From Bacteroidales bacterium (lineage in GTDB: Bacteria; Bacteroidota; Bacteroidia; Bacteroidales; VadinHA17): a DNA stretch of 47,598 nt. Of this stretch, positions 16,845 through 25,636 are shown one piece after another. Under the pieces are notes generated by a model. That model was given only the letters and a program-made list of their open reading frames with translations, was not told the origin of the DNA and ran no database searches. The translations under genes and the position numbers were made by a program. Position 1 is the first letter of the stretch. The number at the start of each line of letters is the position of its first letter. The stretch is taken from the NCBI GenBank assembly GCA_003520925.1, contig DOTV01000233.1, forward strand, positions 14,547 to 62,144, in the 5' to 3' direction.

Positions 16845-18323
16845 ATGTATAGATTCAGAACCTTGTCGGTTATATTTCTTGCTGCATTGATTCTCTTTTC
16901 GTGCAAGAGCAGCAAAAAAGGGGAAAATGTTTCATCCACTACGGGATGGAAGTATAATGACCCTGACAATGGAGGATTTGAGGTTGCATTAGGCGCGGAA
17001 CAGAAAACAGGTCCCGGCCTCGTGCTTATTGAAGGAGGTCGTTTTACTATGGGCCGTGTGGAACAGGATGTAATGTTTGACTGGAATAATATACCCAGGA
17101 CAGTAACAGTATCCTCCTTTTACATGGATGAGACAGAGGTAAGAAACGTGGACTATCGCGAATACCTGTTCTGGATAAAAAGAGTCTACAAGGATTATCC
17201 TGAAGTTTTCAGAAGGGCTCTGCCTGACACTCTTGTATGGAGGAGTCCGATGGGTTTCAATGATCCTTATGTGCAATACTATTTCAGGCACCCTTCCTAC
17301 AATAACTACCCGGTTGTTGGTGTGAGCTGGGTTAAAGCAAATGACTACTGCCTCTGGAGGACTGACCGGGTGAATGAGCAGCTTCTGATCGATGAAGGAG
17401 AACTTAATCCTGATCCCAACCAGCTTAATGAAAAGAATTTCAATACTGAAGCTTACCTTGCAGGCCAATATGAAGGAGTTGTAAATCAGCTTCGTGAAAG
17501 TCTTAATCCGAATCAGACCGAAAGACGTACAAATTTTGAAGATGGCTTACTCCTTCCAGCCTACAGGCTTCCAACTGAAGCAGAATGGGAATTTGCTGCC
17601 TATGCCCTCAGGGGAAATACATTTGAAGAACGTGTTTATGAAAGAAGGATCTACCCGTGGGACGGACATAACGTCAGAAATGCAGCCAAAAAATCACGTG
17701 GTGAGATGATGGCTAACTTTGTCCGGGGCAGGGGAGATATGATGGGTGTAGCCGGAAGTCTTAATGACAACGGAAGCATAACCACCGATGTAAAATCGTA
17801 CTGGCCGAATGATTATGGTCTTTATTGCATGTCAGGAAACGTAAATGAATGGGTACAGGATGTTTACCGTCCTCTGACATCACAGGATGTTGACGGATTC
17901 AATCCTTACAGGGGGAATGTCTACACCGATCTCAGGAGAGACGCTAACGGACAGGTTGTAGGAAAAGATAAGCTTGGGAAATTATATATTGATACCGTTA
18001 AGGATACTGATGTAGCTAACAGGTACAATTATCAGAGGGGTGACTACAGGAATTACAGGGACGGTGATCTTTCATCTTCAATTACTGCCGACTGGAATAT
18101 TGATGACAACAAAAAAGGTTCATCGAGGATGTATGCTCAGGAAGAGAAGGATTTCTATACTCTTATAAACGATAATGCAAGGGTATACAAAGGTGGTTCA
18201 TGGAAAGACAGGGCATACTGGCTCAATCCTTCCACAAGGAGGTTCCTTGATCAGGAAAGCTCACGGGATGATATAGGGTTCAGGTGTGCAATGATAAGGG
18301 TCGGAAGTCCGTCAGGATTTTAG
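16845..18323 (+). CDS. gldJ: Gliding motility/T9SS lipoprotein GldJ (SUMF1 fold)
   Basis: This 492-residue lipoprotein has lipobox LFSC (Cys20). The rest is a formylglycine-generating-enzyme-like (SUMF1) domain: GGRFTMGRVEQD, MDETEVRNVDYREY, VVGVSWVKANDYCLW, RLPTEAEWEFAAYA, CMSGNVNEWVQDVY and the closing IGFRCAMIRV. GldJ and its relative GldK/PorK form periplasmic ring structures of the T9SS/gliding motor and are structural, not catalytic. Adjacency to porU and porV favours GldJ over GldK. A good Shine-Dalgarno-like AAGGAG sits at 16837-16842, unusual for this phylum. A strong terminator follows at 18349-18386. Confidence 0.9.
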   Translation: MYRFRTLSVIFLAALILFSCKSSKKGENVSSTTGWKYNDPDNGGFEVALGAEQKTGPGLVLIEGGRFTMGRVEQDVMFDWNNIPRTVTVSSFYMDETEVRNVDYREYLFWIKRVYKDYPEVFRRALPDTLVWRSPMGFNDPYVQYYFRHPSYNNYPVVGVSWVKANDYCLWRTDRVNEQLLIDEGELNPDPNQLNEKNFNTEAYLAGQYEGVVNQLRESLNPNQTERRTNFEDGLLLPAYRLPTEAEWEFAAYALRGNTFEERVYERRIYPWDGHNVRNAAKKSRGEMMANFVRGRGDMMGVAGSLNDNGSITTDVKSYWPNDYGLYCMSGNVNEWVQDVYRPLTSQDVDGFNPYRGNVYTDLRRDANGQVVGKDKLGKLYIDTVKDTDVANRYNYQRGDYRNYRDGDLSSSITADWNIDDNKKGSSRMYAQEEKDFYTLINDNARVYKGGSWKDRAYWLNPSTRRFLDQESSRDDIGFRCAMIRVGSPSGF

Positions 18324-18348
18324 GGGAATAGAAGAATTTTATATATAT

Positions 18349-18386
18349 TGCCTCATTATGAAAACATAATGGGGCATTTTTTTTTT
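18349..18386 (+). terminator. Rho-independent terminator after gldJ
   Basis: A 12-bp stem (TGCCTCATTATG / CATAATGGGGCA, one wobble) with an AAAA loop is followed by ten T residues. It ends only 5 bases before the murF start codon, so murF must be expressed by read-through, from a promoter inside this region or from a leaderless start. It could also act as an attenuator between secretion and cell-wall genes. Confidence 0.88.
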
Positions 18387-18391
18387 AAAGT

Positions 18392-19687
18392 ATGAAAACA
18401 GAACAGTTATACAGGATATTCAGGGAAGAATCAGCCGGAGTCTCTACTGATTCAAGGAACATAAAAAAAGGGCAACTGTTTTTTGCACTATGGGGTCAGA
18501 ATTTCAACGGCAACAAGTATGCTTCAGAAGCCATCGACAAGGGAGCTTCATATGCTGTAATTGATGACCCGGTATATGAAAGCGAGAAGACAATCCTTGT
18601 TGATGATTGTCTCCTTGAGCTTTCGGCTTTGGCACTCTGGCACAGGAAACTGATTAAGGCTCCCGTGCTTGCAATAACCGGTACAAATGGCAAGACAACT
18701 ACAAAGGAACTGATTGCCGCGATTATGTCGAAAAAGCTTAAGGTTCACTTTACAAAAGGCAATCTTAACAATGAAATCGGATTACCGCTTACTATCCTGT
18801 CGGCACCCGATGATACTGAAATGATGATCCTTGAGTTAGGGGCAAACCATCTTGGAGAGATAAGGTCATTGTGCAATGTTGCCCGCCCCGACTACGGAAT
18901 AATAACTAACATAGGGACCGCTCATCTTGAAGGTTTCGGTTCATTCGAGGGAGTACTGAAAGCTAAAACCGAGCTTTATGAGCATCTCAGGAAAGTAAAT
19001 GGAATCGCAATATATGATGATAAGAATCCTTTTCTGACGGAAAAGATTTATAAGCTTGTGAACAGGGGAATTCCCTATTCAAATCCGACAGGCGTTGAAC
19101 TCGTTGTGGAAGCTTTGCCTTCAGAGATGAACCTGGCTATAATAGTAAAGTATCAGCATAAGACTTATGAAATTCAGACAGGTCTTTTTGGTGCTTATAA
19201 CCTGGGCAACCTGAAGGCAGCTATTGCAACAGGTCTGTTTCTGGGGGTAGGAATGGATGAGATTGCTGAAGCAATTGGAAAATATCAGCCGGGTAATAAC
19301 AGATCGCAGATAAAAACAACTCCAAACAATACCCTCGTCTGCGACTCATACAATGCAAACCCGACAAGTATGGTTATGGCAATTGAATCATTTAATGAAT
19401 TGAAAACCAGCAAGAAAGTTCTGATCCTTGGCGATATGCTTGAACTTGGAGATAAGAGCGAGGAAGAGCATCTGAGGGTTATTGAAATGTTAAAATCAAA
19501 GAAACCGGGAAAAATACTGCTGGTTGGGACTACTTTTCAGAAGACCTCTTCAGGTACTGATTTCAAATCATTTAATGATGTTGGAAAACTCCGTGAGTAT
19601 TTAAAAGCAGAACCTTTGAAAGGAAATCTTATACTCATAAAAGGCTCCAGGGGGATGACCCTTGAGAAGATTTATGATATCCTTTAA
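18392..19687 (+). CDS. murF: UDP-N-acetylmuramoyl-tripeptide--D-alanyl-D-alanine ligase
   Basis: Cytoplasmic ATP-dependent ligase that adds D-Ala-D-Ala to the muramyl tripeptide in peptidoglycan synthesis. At 431 residues it has normal length. The N-terminal substrate domain includes VSTDSRNIKKGQLFFAL; the central domain carries the P-loop ITGTNGKTTTKELI (near residue 96) and the ELGANHLGEI motif. The C-terminal domain has CDSYNANPTSM and ILGDMLELG. It follows gldJ, a neighbourhood I recall from other Bacteroidota, and its 3' end overlaps the convergent phosphoesterase gene by 4 bp. Confidence 0.96.
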   Translation: MKTEQLYRIFREESAGVSTDSRNIKKGQLFFALWGQNFNGNKYASEAIDKGASYAVIDDPVYESEKTILVDDCLLELSALALWHRKLIKAPVLAITGTNGKTTTKELIAAIMSKKLKVHFTKGNLNNEIGLPLTILSAPDDTEMMILELGANHLGEIRSLCNVARPDYGIITNIGTAHLEGFGSFEGVLKAKTELYEHLRKVNGIAIYDDKNPFLTEKIYKLVNRGIPYSNPTGVELVVEALPSEMNLAIIVKYQHKTYEIQTGLFGAYNLGNLKAAIATGLFLGVGMDEIAEAIGKYQPGNNRSQIKTTPNNTLVCDSYNANPTSMVMAIESFNELKTSKKVLILGDMLELGDKSEEEHLRVIEMLKSKKPGKILLVGTTFQKTSSGTDFKSFNDVGKLREYLKAEPLKGNLILIKGSRGMTLEKIYDIL

Positions 19688-20865
19688 TCCTGCTGAAATT
19701 GAACAGTATCATTTCCGGAAGCGAACCTGATATTGATTAAGAGCACCTCAGACCGGCTGCCCGATCTTACTCTCGGGCCCCATAATCCAAACCCGGAAGA
19801 AACAATATATTGTGTATTCCCTCTTTTCTTATATCCATAGCTCACCTCATAAATTTTGGCGGTAAGGTGGTTCAATGGCCACATCTGGCCATTATGAGTA
19901 TGGCCTGAAAGCTGAAGATCGACACCGTTCTTTTCTGCGTCCCCAAGGTCAATGGGTTGATGATCAAGAAGTATAATGGGTTTTGAATGATCAACTGATT
20001 TCATCAATTCCCCAAGCGGTTTTCGCTCAGCACCGTAAAACCTTTTCGAATCCCTGTCAAGTCTGCCGATGAGCTGAATGCCTCCATCAATAGTCACAGA
20101 TTCATCTTTCAGAATTCTTATCCCCTTGCTCTCTATATATGGGATCGTCTTTTTGGCACCTCCTATGAATTCATGATTACCTGTAATTGCATAGAGGCCG
20201 TCATTGCATTTCGGACAGCTAAAATACTGTAAAAGGTCACCACGCAAAACCGGACCTATTTCACCATCAACAATATCCCCAAGGAGCAGAACCAGATCAG
20301 GTTTAAGTTTTACCAGGATCTGTGACAGCTTTTTTATGCTCCGTTTCCTGATAACACTTCCAAGATGAATGTCTGAGACTGCCGCAATCCTGAGTTCCTT
20401 CAATTCCCCGGCTGATTTATTTATTGTGATATCGTAGCTTTTAACCGATGGGACAACTGCGTTAATAAATCCTCCGGCAATAAGAATGAATGAAATTATC
20501 AGGGTCAGAATATATGACCATTTCCTGAAATCCATTATGTTGCTGGCATTAATTACTCCTGCTATCCGGAGGGCTAATGCTATTATGTCTGATAAAAACA
20601 GAAAGATAAAACCATAAAGCATAAAAGCCATCCAGAATCCACCTGTAATATTGAGGATATCTGACAAAACTGAGCTATGGCGGGATTCAAGAATCTTTCC
20701 AAAGATAAATGTGGATGCCAGGAGGAGAAAAATTAAAAAATACCAGATCTTGTGATTCTGGAATGCAGTAATCGAGCTATATCCTTTGGAATAAATATAA
20801 ATATTAGCAAGTGAGTAAATTGTCAGTACAACTGCAAAAAACACTATAAACTGGTAAGTTTTCAT
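19684..20865 (-). CDS. Membrane-anchored metallophosphoesterase (YaeI/YkuE-like)
   Basis: This 393-residue protein has four hydrophobic segments in the first ~150 residues, then a calcineurin-like phosphoesterase domain: AAVSDIHLGS, LLLGDIVDG, ITGNHEF, LLDHQPID and LSGHTHNGQMWPL provide the dimetal site. The layout matches the YaeI/YkuE type, some of which act on UDP-diacylglucosamine or other envelope lipids; the substrate here is not shown. An unusual CPKC pair sits just before the GNHE motif. It is the last gene of the seven-gene run that includes an LpxL-like acyltransferase, which makes a lipid-related role attractive. Confidence 0.88.
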   Translation of the reverse strand: MKTYQFIVFFAVVLTIYSLANIYIYSKGYSSITAFQNHKIWYFLIFLLLASTFIFGKILESRHSSVLSDILNITGGFWMAFMLYGFIFLFLSDIIALALRIAGVINASNIMDFRKWSYILTLIISFILIAGGFINAVVPSVKSYDITINKSAGELKELRIAAVSDIHLGSVIRKRSIKKLSQILVKLKPDLVLLLGDIVDGEIGPVLRGDLLQYFSCPKCNDGLYAITGNHEFIGGAKKTIPYIESKGIRILKDESVTIDGGIQLIGRLDRDSKRFYGAERKPLGELMKSVDHSKPIILLDHQPIDLGDAEKNGVDLQLSGHTHNGQMWPLNHLTAKIYEVSYGYKKRGNTQYIVSSGFGLWGPRVRSGSRSEVLLINIRFASGNDTVQFQQD

Positions 20866-20876
20866 TCAGATCGATT

Positions 20877-21899
20877 TCAGATGTTTATTGTGCTGAAGGT
20901 TTTTTCGCCTTTTATATAGAACCTGAAAACAATCGACTTGTTCACTAAATTTCTCATGGTTTTATTTATTGTTAAATTTTTCACAACTTCTCTTTTAACC
21001 TTCAGTTTTTTGATATTTTTATAATAATCGAGATGTGCTTTCAGGATAGCTCCTGCATTTCCTGCTCTGCCTTTAAAAATAAAAACCAGAGCGGCTGCCC
21101 CGTCTAACAGCTTTCGGATAAATAATATTTTATGCAACTTGTTGTCCGGAAGATTCTTATAAAGAAGAAAGAGATTATTGCGGAAATTCAGATAAACTTT
21201 TGGTTTTGTATCATAAGGCAGCGATCCGCCGCCTGTATGATAAATTACTGACCCGGGTACGCAGGAAACGCGATACCCGGCCAGATGAAATCTCCAGCAA
21301 AGATCGACCTCTTCCATATGTGCAAAAAAATCATCATCGAATCCCCCGCAATGCTTCCATGCAGTCGACCTTACCACCATACAAGCTCCCGATGACCAGA
21401 AAATATCGGTGATGTTGTCATACTGGCCTCTGTCTTTTTCGACATTGTCAAAGATCCGTCCCCTGCAGAATGTATAACCATATTTATCAATGTATCCGCC
21501 AGCCGCACCGGCATATTCAAAATGATCCCGGTCGTTAAATGACCTTATCTTTGGCTGGCAGGAGGCTACATCCGGATTCTCATCCATATAATTAATTAAG
21601 GGTTCGAGCCAGCCATCGGTCACTTCAGCATCGGAGTTCAGAAGGACATAGTATTCTGCAGCGATCTGGTTCAGCGCCCGATTGTAACCCCCGGCAAAAC
21701 CATGGTTGCTTTCGAGTCTTATTATCGCGACATCACTCAGGTTCTTTGAAACCCACTCAGCTGAAGTATCAGTCGAACCATTGTCAACCATAAAAACAGC
21801 TTTACCGGGGCCGGCCGAAAACCTGACAACCGTGGCAAGAAATTCCTGCAGCAAGGCAAGTCCGTTCCAGTTTAGTATGACAACAGCGGTTTTAATCAT
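20877..21899 (-). CDS. Family 2 glycosyltransferase (rhamnosyltransferase-like)
   Basis: This 340-residue protein has a GT-A domain: VVILNWNGLALL at the N-terminus, FMVDNGSTDTS, GFAGGYNRAL and the NSDAEVT metal motif. These are followed by GACMVVRSTAWKHCGGFDDD and MEEVDLCWRFHLAGY, typical of WbbL-like rhamnosyl or related transferases. The C-terminal ~80 residues contain a hydrophobic segment (AALVFIFKG) that may attach it to the membrane. It overlaps the acyltransferase gene by 4 bp, so they are translationally coupled. Probable work on lipopolysaccharide or another surface glycan; donor sugar is unknown. Confidence 0.9.
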   Translation of the reverse strand: MIKTAVVILNWNGLALLQEFLATVVRFSAGPGKAVFMVDNGSTDTSAEWVSKNLSDVAIIRLESNHGFAGGYNRALNQIAAEYYVLLNSDAEVTDGWLEPLINYMDENPDVASCQPKIRSFNDRDHFEYAGAAGGYIDKYGYTFCRGRIFDNVEKDRGQYDNITDIFWSSGACMVVRSTAWKHCGGFDDDFFAHMEEVDLCWRFHLAGYRVSCVPGSVIYHTGGGSLPYDTKPKVYLNFRNNLFLLYKNLPDNKLHKILFIRKLLDGAAALVFIFKGRAGNAGAILKAHLDYYKNIKKLKVKREVVKNLTINKTMRNLVNKSIVFRFYIKGEKTFSTINI

Positions 21900-22777
21900 T
21901 TAACCTCTTTTTTATATTTCCATCTTCTGTGTGTCCAGAGCCAGTACTCAGGTTTTTCCCTGATCAGTTTCTCAAGGCGTTTGACATGAGTGTTCGTTAC
22001 CATATATTCAGGAAGATCCTTGGCAGTCTCAAACAGGAGATCTATTGTTAAGCTGTAATAACCACGTTTCAGCTTTTGAAAGTTTAGAAACACAACAGCC
22101 ATATCATATTTTGAAGCTATCTTCTCAGCTCCAAGAAATACAGGTGTCTCCTGATTCAGAAAATCAGTATAATATTCAATAAGAGTTTTTGCAGGAGTCT
22201 GGTCCGACATTATTCCATACATGCCTCTGATATTTTTTTCCCTGTTTTCAACTATTTTCCTCACGACCATTTTCATCGGGGCCAGTTCTCCATTATATCG
22301 GATCCGGTTATTGTTAATGAAATTATTGAATAATTTATTCTGTAATGGCTTGTAAACGCCAACACACCTGTACTTTGTATATTTAGGGAGAAAAGCTGAC
22401 AGCCATTCCCAGTTGTTATAATGGCTGTAAACAACTGCTACGTCACGTCCTGATTCATAAAGACGTTCTATCAGCTCAGGGTTGGTTACCATGAACCTCT
22501 TTTTAATCTCACTGTCACTGATGTGAGTAAGTTTAAGCGTTTCTATAAAGAGGTCAGCAAAGTGCCTGTAGAACTTTCTCCTGATAATTTCTATCTCTTT
22601 TTCTGACTTTTCAGGAAAAGAATTCCGGAGGTTTTCTGTAACAATTTTTCTTCTGTAGGATGGGAAATAGTACAGTAACAGAAAGAGGATATCGGAGAAA
22701 AAATAAAGAATCGAGAGAGGCAGAAGGGTAATTGTCCAGTTAATTCCGTAGAAAATATAGTATCCGAGAGTTCCCAT
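21896..22777 (-). CDS. LpxL/HtrB-family lysophospholipid (lipid A) acyltransferase
   Basis: This 293-residue inner-membrane enzyme has a hydrophobic N-terminus and the acyltransferase motif HYNNWEW (H-x4-E, near residue 118). YRCVGVYKPLQN, GMYGIMSDQTP and WLWTHRRWKY at the C-terminus are characteristic. It would transfer a secondary acyl chain to lipid A or a related lipid. It is 3 bp from the monophosphatase gene upstream and overlaps the GT2 gene downstream. The chain length used and position acylated cannot be read from sequence. Confidence 0.92.
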   Translation of the reverse strand: MGTLGYYIFYGINWTITLLPLSILYFFSDILFLLLYYFPSYRRKIVTENLRNSFPEKSEKEIEIIRRKFYRHFADLFIETLKLTHISDSEIKKRFMVTNPELIERLYESGRDVAVVYSHYNNWEWLSAFLPKYTKYRCVGVYKPLQNKLFNNFINNNRIRYNGELAPMKMVVRKIVENREKNIRGMYGIMSDQTPAKTLIEYYTDFLNQETPVFLGAEKIASKYDMAVVFLNFQKLKRGYYSLTIDLLFETAKDLPEYMVTNTHVKRLEKLIREKPEYWLWTHRRWKYKKEVK

Positions 22778-22780
22778 TAT

Positions 22781-23587
22781 TTACTTTGACTTTTTTTTCA
22801 TGTAATTACCTATAACTCCAAGTGTCTCTTTATAGATAAGGGAATTGGAAGCTATTGTCTCATCGCCGGTCAGTTGTACCATATTACCTGAAAAGTCACT
22901 AAACCTGCCTCCAGCTTCTCTTACAAGAAGCATTCCTGCCGCGATATCCCATAATTTAAGGTCGTATTCAAAGAACAGGTCAAATCTGCCGCAGGCCACG
23001 TAAGCAAGATCAATTGAGGCGCATCCAAGCCGTCTGAGCCCATGGGTGTTTTTAACAAGATATGTCAGGAGGCCCATGTAAGGGTCGAGCCTGTCGAAAA
23101 GATTATATGGAAAGCCTGTGGCAGCAAGCGATCCAGAGAGTTTTGGAGTGGATGAAACATTGATCCTGTCGCCATTGAGCCAGGCTCCGCCATTTTTCCA
23201 TGCCGTAAAGGTTTCATCACCTCCGGCTTCATGAACCACACCTGCAACTATTTCATCGTTTTCCATCAACCCTATGCTCACAGCATAGGGATGTACACCA
23301 TGAAGGAAATTTGTAGTACCATCGAGAGGATCTATTACCCAATTGTATTTTGGTCCTTTTTTTACCGAGGTACCCTCTTCAGCTATAAAGCCGGCTTCGG
23401 GAACCAGAAGAGAAAGCTTTTCAACCAGCATCTTTTCGGACCCTTTATCAACGTAGGTCACAAAGTTATTCAGTCCTTTGGTTTCGGTGCTGTTAATATT
23501 AAAAACAGCCGACTCATTTTTTATGAATTCACCGGCCATTCTGGCTGCTGATTCAATTTCAGCACATAGAGATTTAAGATCTGTCAT
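22781..23587 (-). CDS. Inositol monophosphatase family protein
   Basis: This 268-residue cytoplasmic protein carries the family's metal and catalytic motifs: AEEGTS near residue 73, WVIDPLDGTTNFLHG near residue 90, and LKLWDIAAGMLLVREAGG near residue 210. It dephosphorylates inositol phosphate or similar sugar phosphates; related SuhB proteins also affect transcription. The gaps to its neighbours are 3 bp on both sides, so it is an internal operon gene. The substrate is unclear, and a nucleotidase role (CysQ-like) cannot be excluded. Confidence 0.93.
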   Translation of the reverse strand: MTDLKSLCAEIESAARMAGEFIKNESAVFNINSTETKGLNNFVTYVDKGSEKMLVEKLSLLVPEAGFIAEEGTSVKKGPKYNWVIDPLDGTTNFLHGVHPYAVSIGLMENDEIVAGVVHEAGGDETFTAWKNGGAWLNGDRINVSSTPKLSGSLAATGFPYNLFDRLDPYMGLLTYLVKNTHGLRRLGCASIDLAYVACGRFDLFFEYDLKLWDIAAGMLLVREAGGRFSDFSGNMVQLTGDETIASNSLIYKETLGVIGNYMKKKSK

Positions 23588-23590
23588 TGA

Positions 23591-24895
23591 TTAATCGATT
23601 AATTCAACCGTCATTCTGCCTGTCCCGGAGATACCTGTTAACCTTCCAGTTTTTATTGTTCCTGCGAGGCTTGATTTCCATGGATACTCTGCCCGGATAT
23701 AGTTCCCTGTAAACCCAGTAATCAAACCGTCAGTTCTGGTGTGTTCAAACAGGATTTCATCTGACCGGTTTAAGTTCTGCTCTAGAAATGCAAGATGCTT
23801 AATTTCAGAGAGTTCAATTAGTTTCCTGCTTCTGCTCTCACGAGTGCTAAAAGGGACTTTCCCGGCCATTTTTTCAGCTGCGGTGCCGGGTCGTTCAGAA
23901 AAGTTGAAAACATGCAGGTAAGATAACGGGATCTCTTTAAGAAAACTCATTGTATCTTCAAAGTCATTGTCTGTTTCTCCGGGGAAACCAACAATTACAT
24001 CAGCCCCTATTCCAGCCATTGGCAAATATTTTCTGATTAAGTTTATCCTTTCCCCGAACTGATCAGTTCTGTATCTTCTTTTCATAAGCCTGAGCACCTT
24101 GTCGGAACCGCTCTGTAAAGGAATATGGAAATGAGGAAGAATCTTTTTACATTCTGCAGCCATCCCGATTATTTCATCAGTTATCAGGTTGGGCTCAATT
24201 GATGAGATCCGGTACCTTTCAATTCCTTCAACCCTAACCAGTTCCTTCAACAATGATGCAAAACTGTCTCCGGTTGATTTGCCAAAATCTCCTATATTTA
24301 CTCCTGTCAGAACGATTTCTTTAATTCCGCGGCAGGCAATTTTCTCAGCCTCAAGGATTAGAGAGGGTATATCCTGATTCCTGCTCCGTCCTCTTGCAAC
24401 AGGGATAGTACAGTAGGAGCACCTGTAATCGCATCCATCCTGGACTTTCAGGAATGAGCGTGTCCTGTCACCTATTGAAAAGGAGGGGTGGAAAAGGTCA
24501 GTTGCAGCCAGGCCGTTTGAATGGATTTCTGCAGTTTTCTTTTTTTCAATTCTTTCAATAAAGGCAACTGCATCAAATTTCTCATTTGATCCCAGGACAA
24601 GGTCAACACCAGGAATTGATGAAATCTCACCAGGGTTCAGTTGTGCATAACATCCCATAACAGCAATGACAGAACCGGGCGATTCTTTTATGCACCTCTT
24701 GATCACCTGTCGGCATTTCCTGTCGGCAATACCGGTAACCGAGCATGTGTTAATAACATGAATATCAGCTATTGAACCAGGTCTGACTTTTTCAAACTGA
24801 TCCTCGGGAAACGACCTTGAAATTGTCGATGTTTCAGCAAAATTCAGCTTGCATCCCAGTGTATGAAATGCTACCTTTTTCCTGGCTGGTTCCAT
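23591..24895 (-). CDS. mtaB: tRNA t6A37 methylthiotransferase
   Basis: Radical-SAM enzyme that adds a methylthio group to N6-threonylcarbamoyladenosine at position 37 of tRNAs. The 434-residue protein has the N-terminal MTTase domain (TLGCKLNFAETSTI, NTCSVTGIADRK and VMGCYAQLNP give three cluster cysteines). The radical-SAM motif is CDYRCSYCTIPVARGRSR (CxxxCxxC), and a short C-terminal TRAM-like domain follows. The NTCSVT signature favours MtaB over MiaB or RimO. It lies 3 bp from its neighbours on both sides. Confidence 0.95.
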   Translation of the reverse strand: MEPARKKVAFHTLGCKLNFAETSTISRSFPEDQFEKVRPGSIADIHVINTCSVTGIADRKCRQVIKRCIKESPGSVIAVMGCYAQLNPGEISSIPGVDLVLGSNEKFDAVAFIERIEKKKTAEIHSNGLAATDLFHPSFSIGDRTRSFLKVQDGCDYRCSYCTIPVARGRSRNQDIPSLILEAEKIACRGIKEIVLTGVNIGDFGKSTGDSFASLLKELVRVEGIERYRISSIEPNLITDEIIGMAAECKKILPHFHIPLQSGSDKVLRLMKRRYRTDQFGERINLIRKYLPMAGIGADVIVGFPGETDNDFEDTMSFLKEIPLSYLHVFNFSERPGTAAEKMAGKVPFSTRESRSRKLIELSEIKHLAFLEQNLNRSDEILFEHTRTDGLITGFTGNYIRAEYPWKSSLAGTIKTGRLTGISGTGRMTVELID

Positions 24896-24898
24896 TGG

Positions 24899-25600
24899 TT
24901 ATTTCCGGCTGGCCTGCGGGAGTTTGGTTAAGAAGACATTTCTGAATTCAATATCCTTGCCTTCACTCTGCAGGCAGATATGTCCTTTGGTGTCAGAAAT
25001 ACCTGTGGCTCTGTTCTGAAGAGTTCCGTTAACAAATACTTCTATTGTGTTCGACTTGCATGTCACATCCATTGAGTTCCACTCGCCGACAGGTTTTTCG
25101 GAGGATCCGGCCAACTTGCTTACCATCCGTGCATTATCTTTCTGTTCATTCATTCTGGCTCCGTTCATACATACAAAGTCACCTGCACTTCCTGACTTAA
25201 GCTGGCATTCAAAACACTTCAGCCAGATCGTATCGGGAAGCTGCGCATGAATAAATACACCGCTGTTTGAAGCTTCACCCGGATAGCGCCATTCAACATG
25301 CAGCTTGTACTCAGAGTAAGTATCTTTAGTTCTCATATACCCGAATGGTTCTCCTTTAATATGAATGACTCCGTTCTGAGCCGTAAATACGGTTGAAGGA
25401 TCAACTGAAGGATCTTTAAGATGAAAAGCCCAGTTTGAAAGGTTCTTACCATTAAAAAGCTGAATGTCGACTGACTTATCATTTCTGCTGTTCCGCTGGC
25501 TTTTCTGGTTTTTCTGCCTGGACTGTCCGTATATCCCTGATGATGCTACCGAAAAGATTATCAATGAAATAAAAATGGGTCTTAATGATTTAACTTTCAT
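24899..25600 (-). CDS. Exported DUF1080 (3-keto-disaccharide hydrolase-like) protein
   Basis: This 233-residue protein has a signal peptide ending near IYGQ (residue 26), a Lys/Arg/Gln-rich linker, then a single DUF1080 concanavalin-like beta-jellyroll: QLFNGKNLSNWAFH, YSEYKLHVEWRYPG, SNSGVFIHAQLPD and GEWNSMDVTC. Family members include 3-keto-glycoside hydrolases and glycan-binding proteins, acting in the periplasm or outside. It is the only clearly exported product inside an otherwise cytoplasmic/inner-membrane gene run, lying 36 bp after the PhoH gene and 3 bp before mtaB. Whether it binds or hydrolyses is not evident. Confidence 0.9.
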   Translation of the reverse strand: MKVKSLRPIFISLIIFSVASSGIYGQSRQKNQKSQRNSRNDKSVDIQLFNGKNLSNWAFHLKDPSVDPSTVFTAQNGVIHIKGEPFGYMRTKDTYSEYKLHVEWRYPGEASNSGVFIHAQLPDTIWLKCFECQLKSGSAGDFVCMNGARMNEQKDNARMVSKLAGSSEKPVGEWNSMDVTCKSNTIEVFVNGTLQNRATGISDTKGHICLQSEGKDIEFRNVFLTKLPQASRK

Positions 25601-25636
25601 GGTTTAAATTATTTGAATTAATATTTGAAATTTTTC

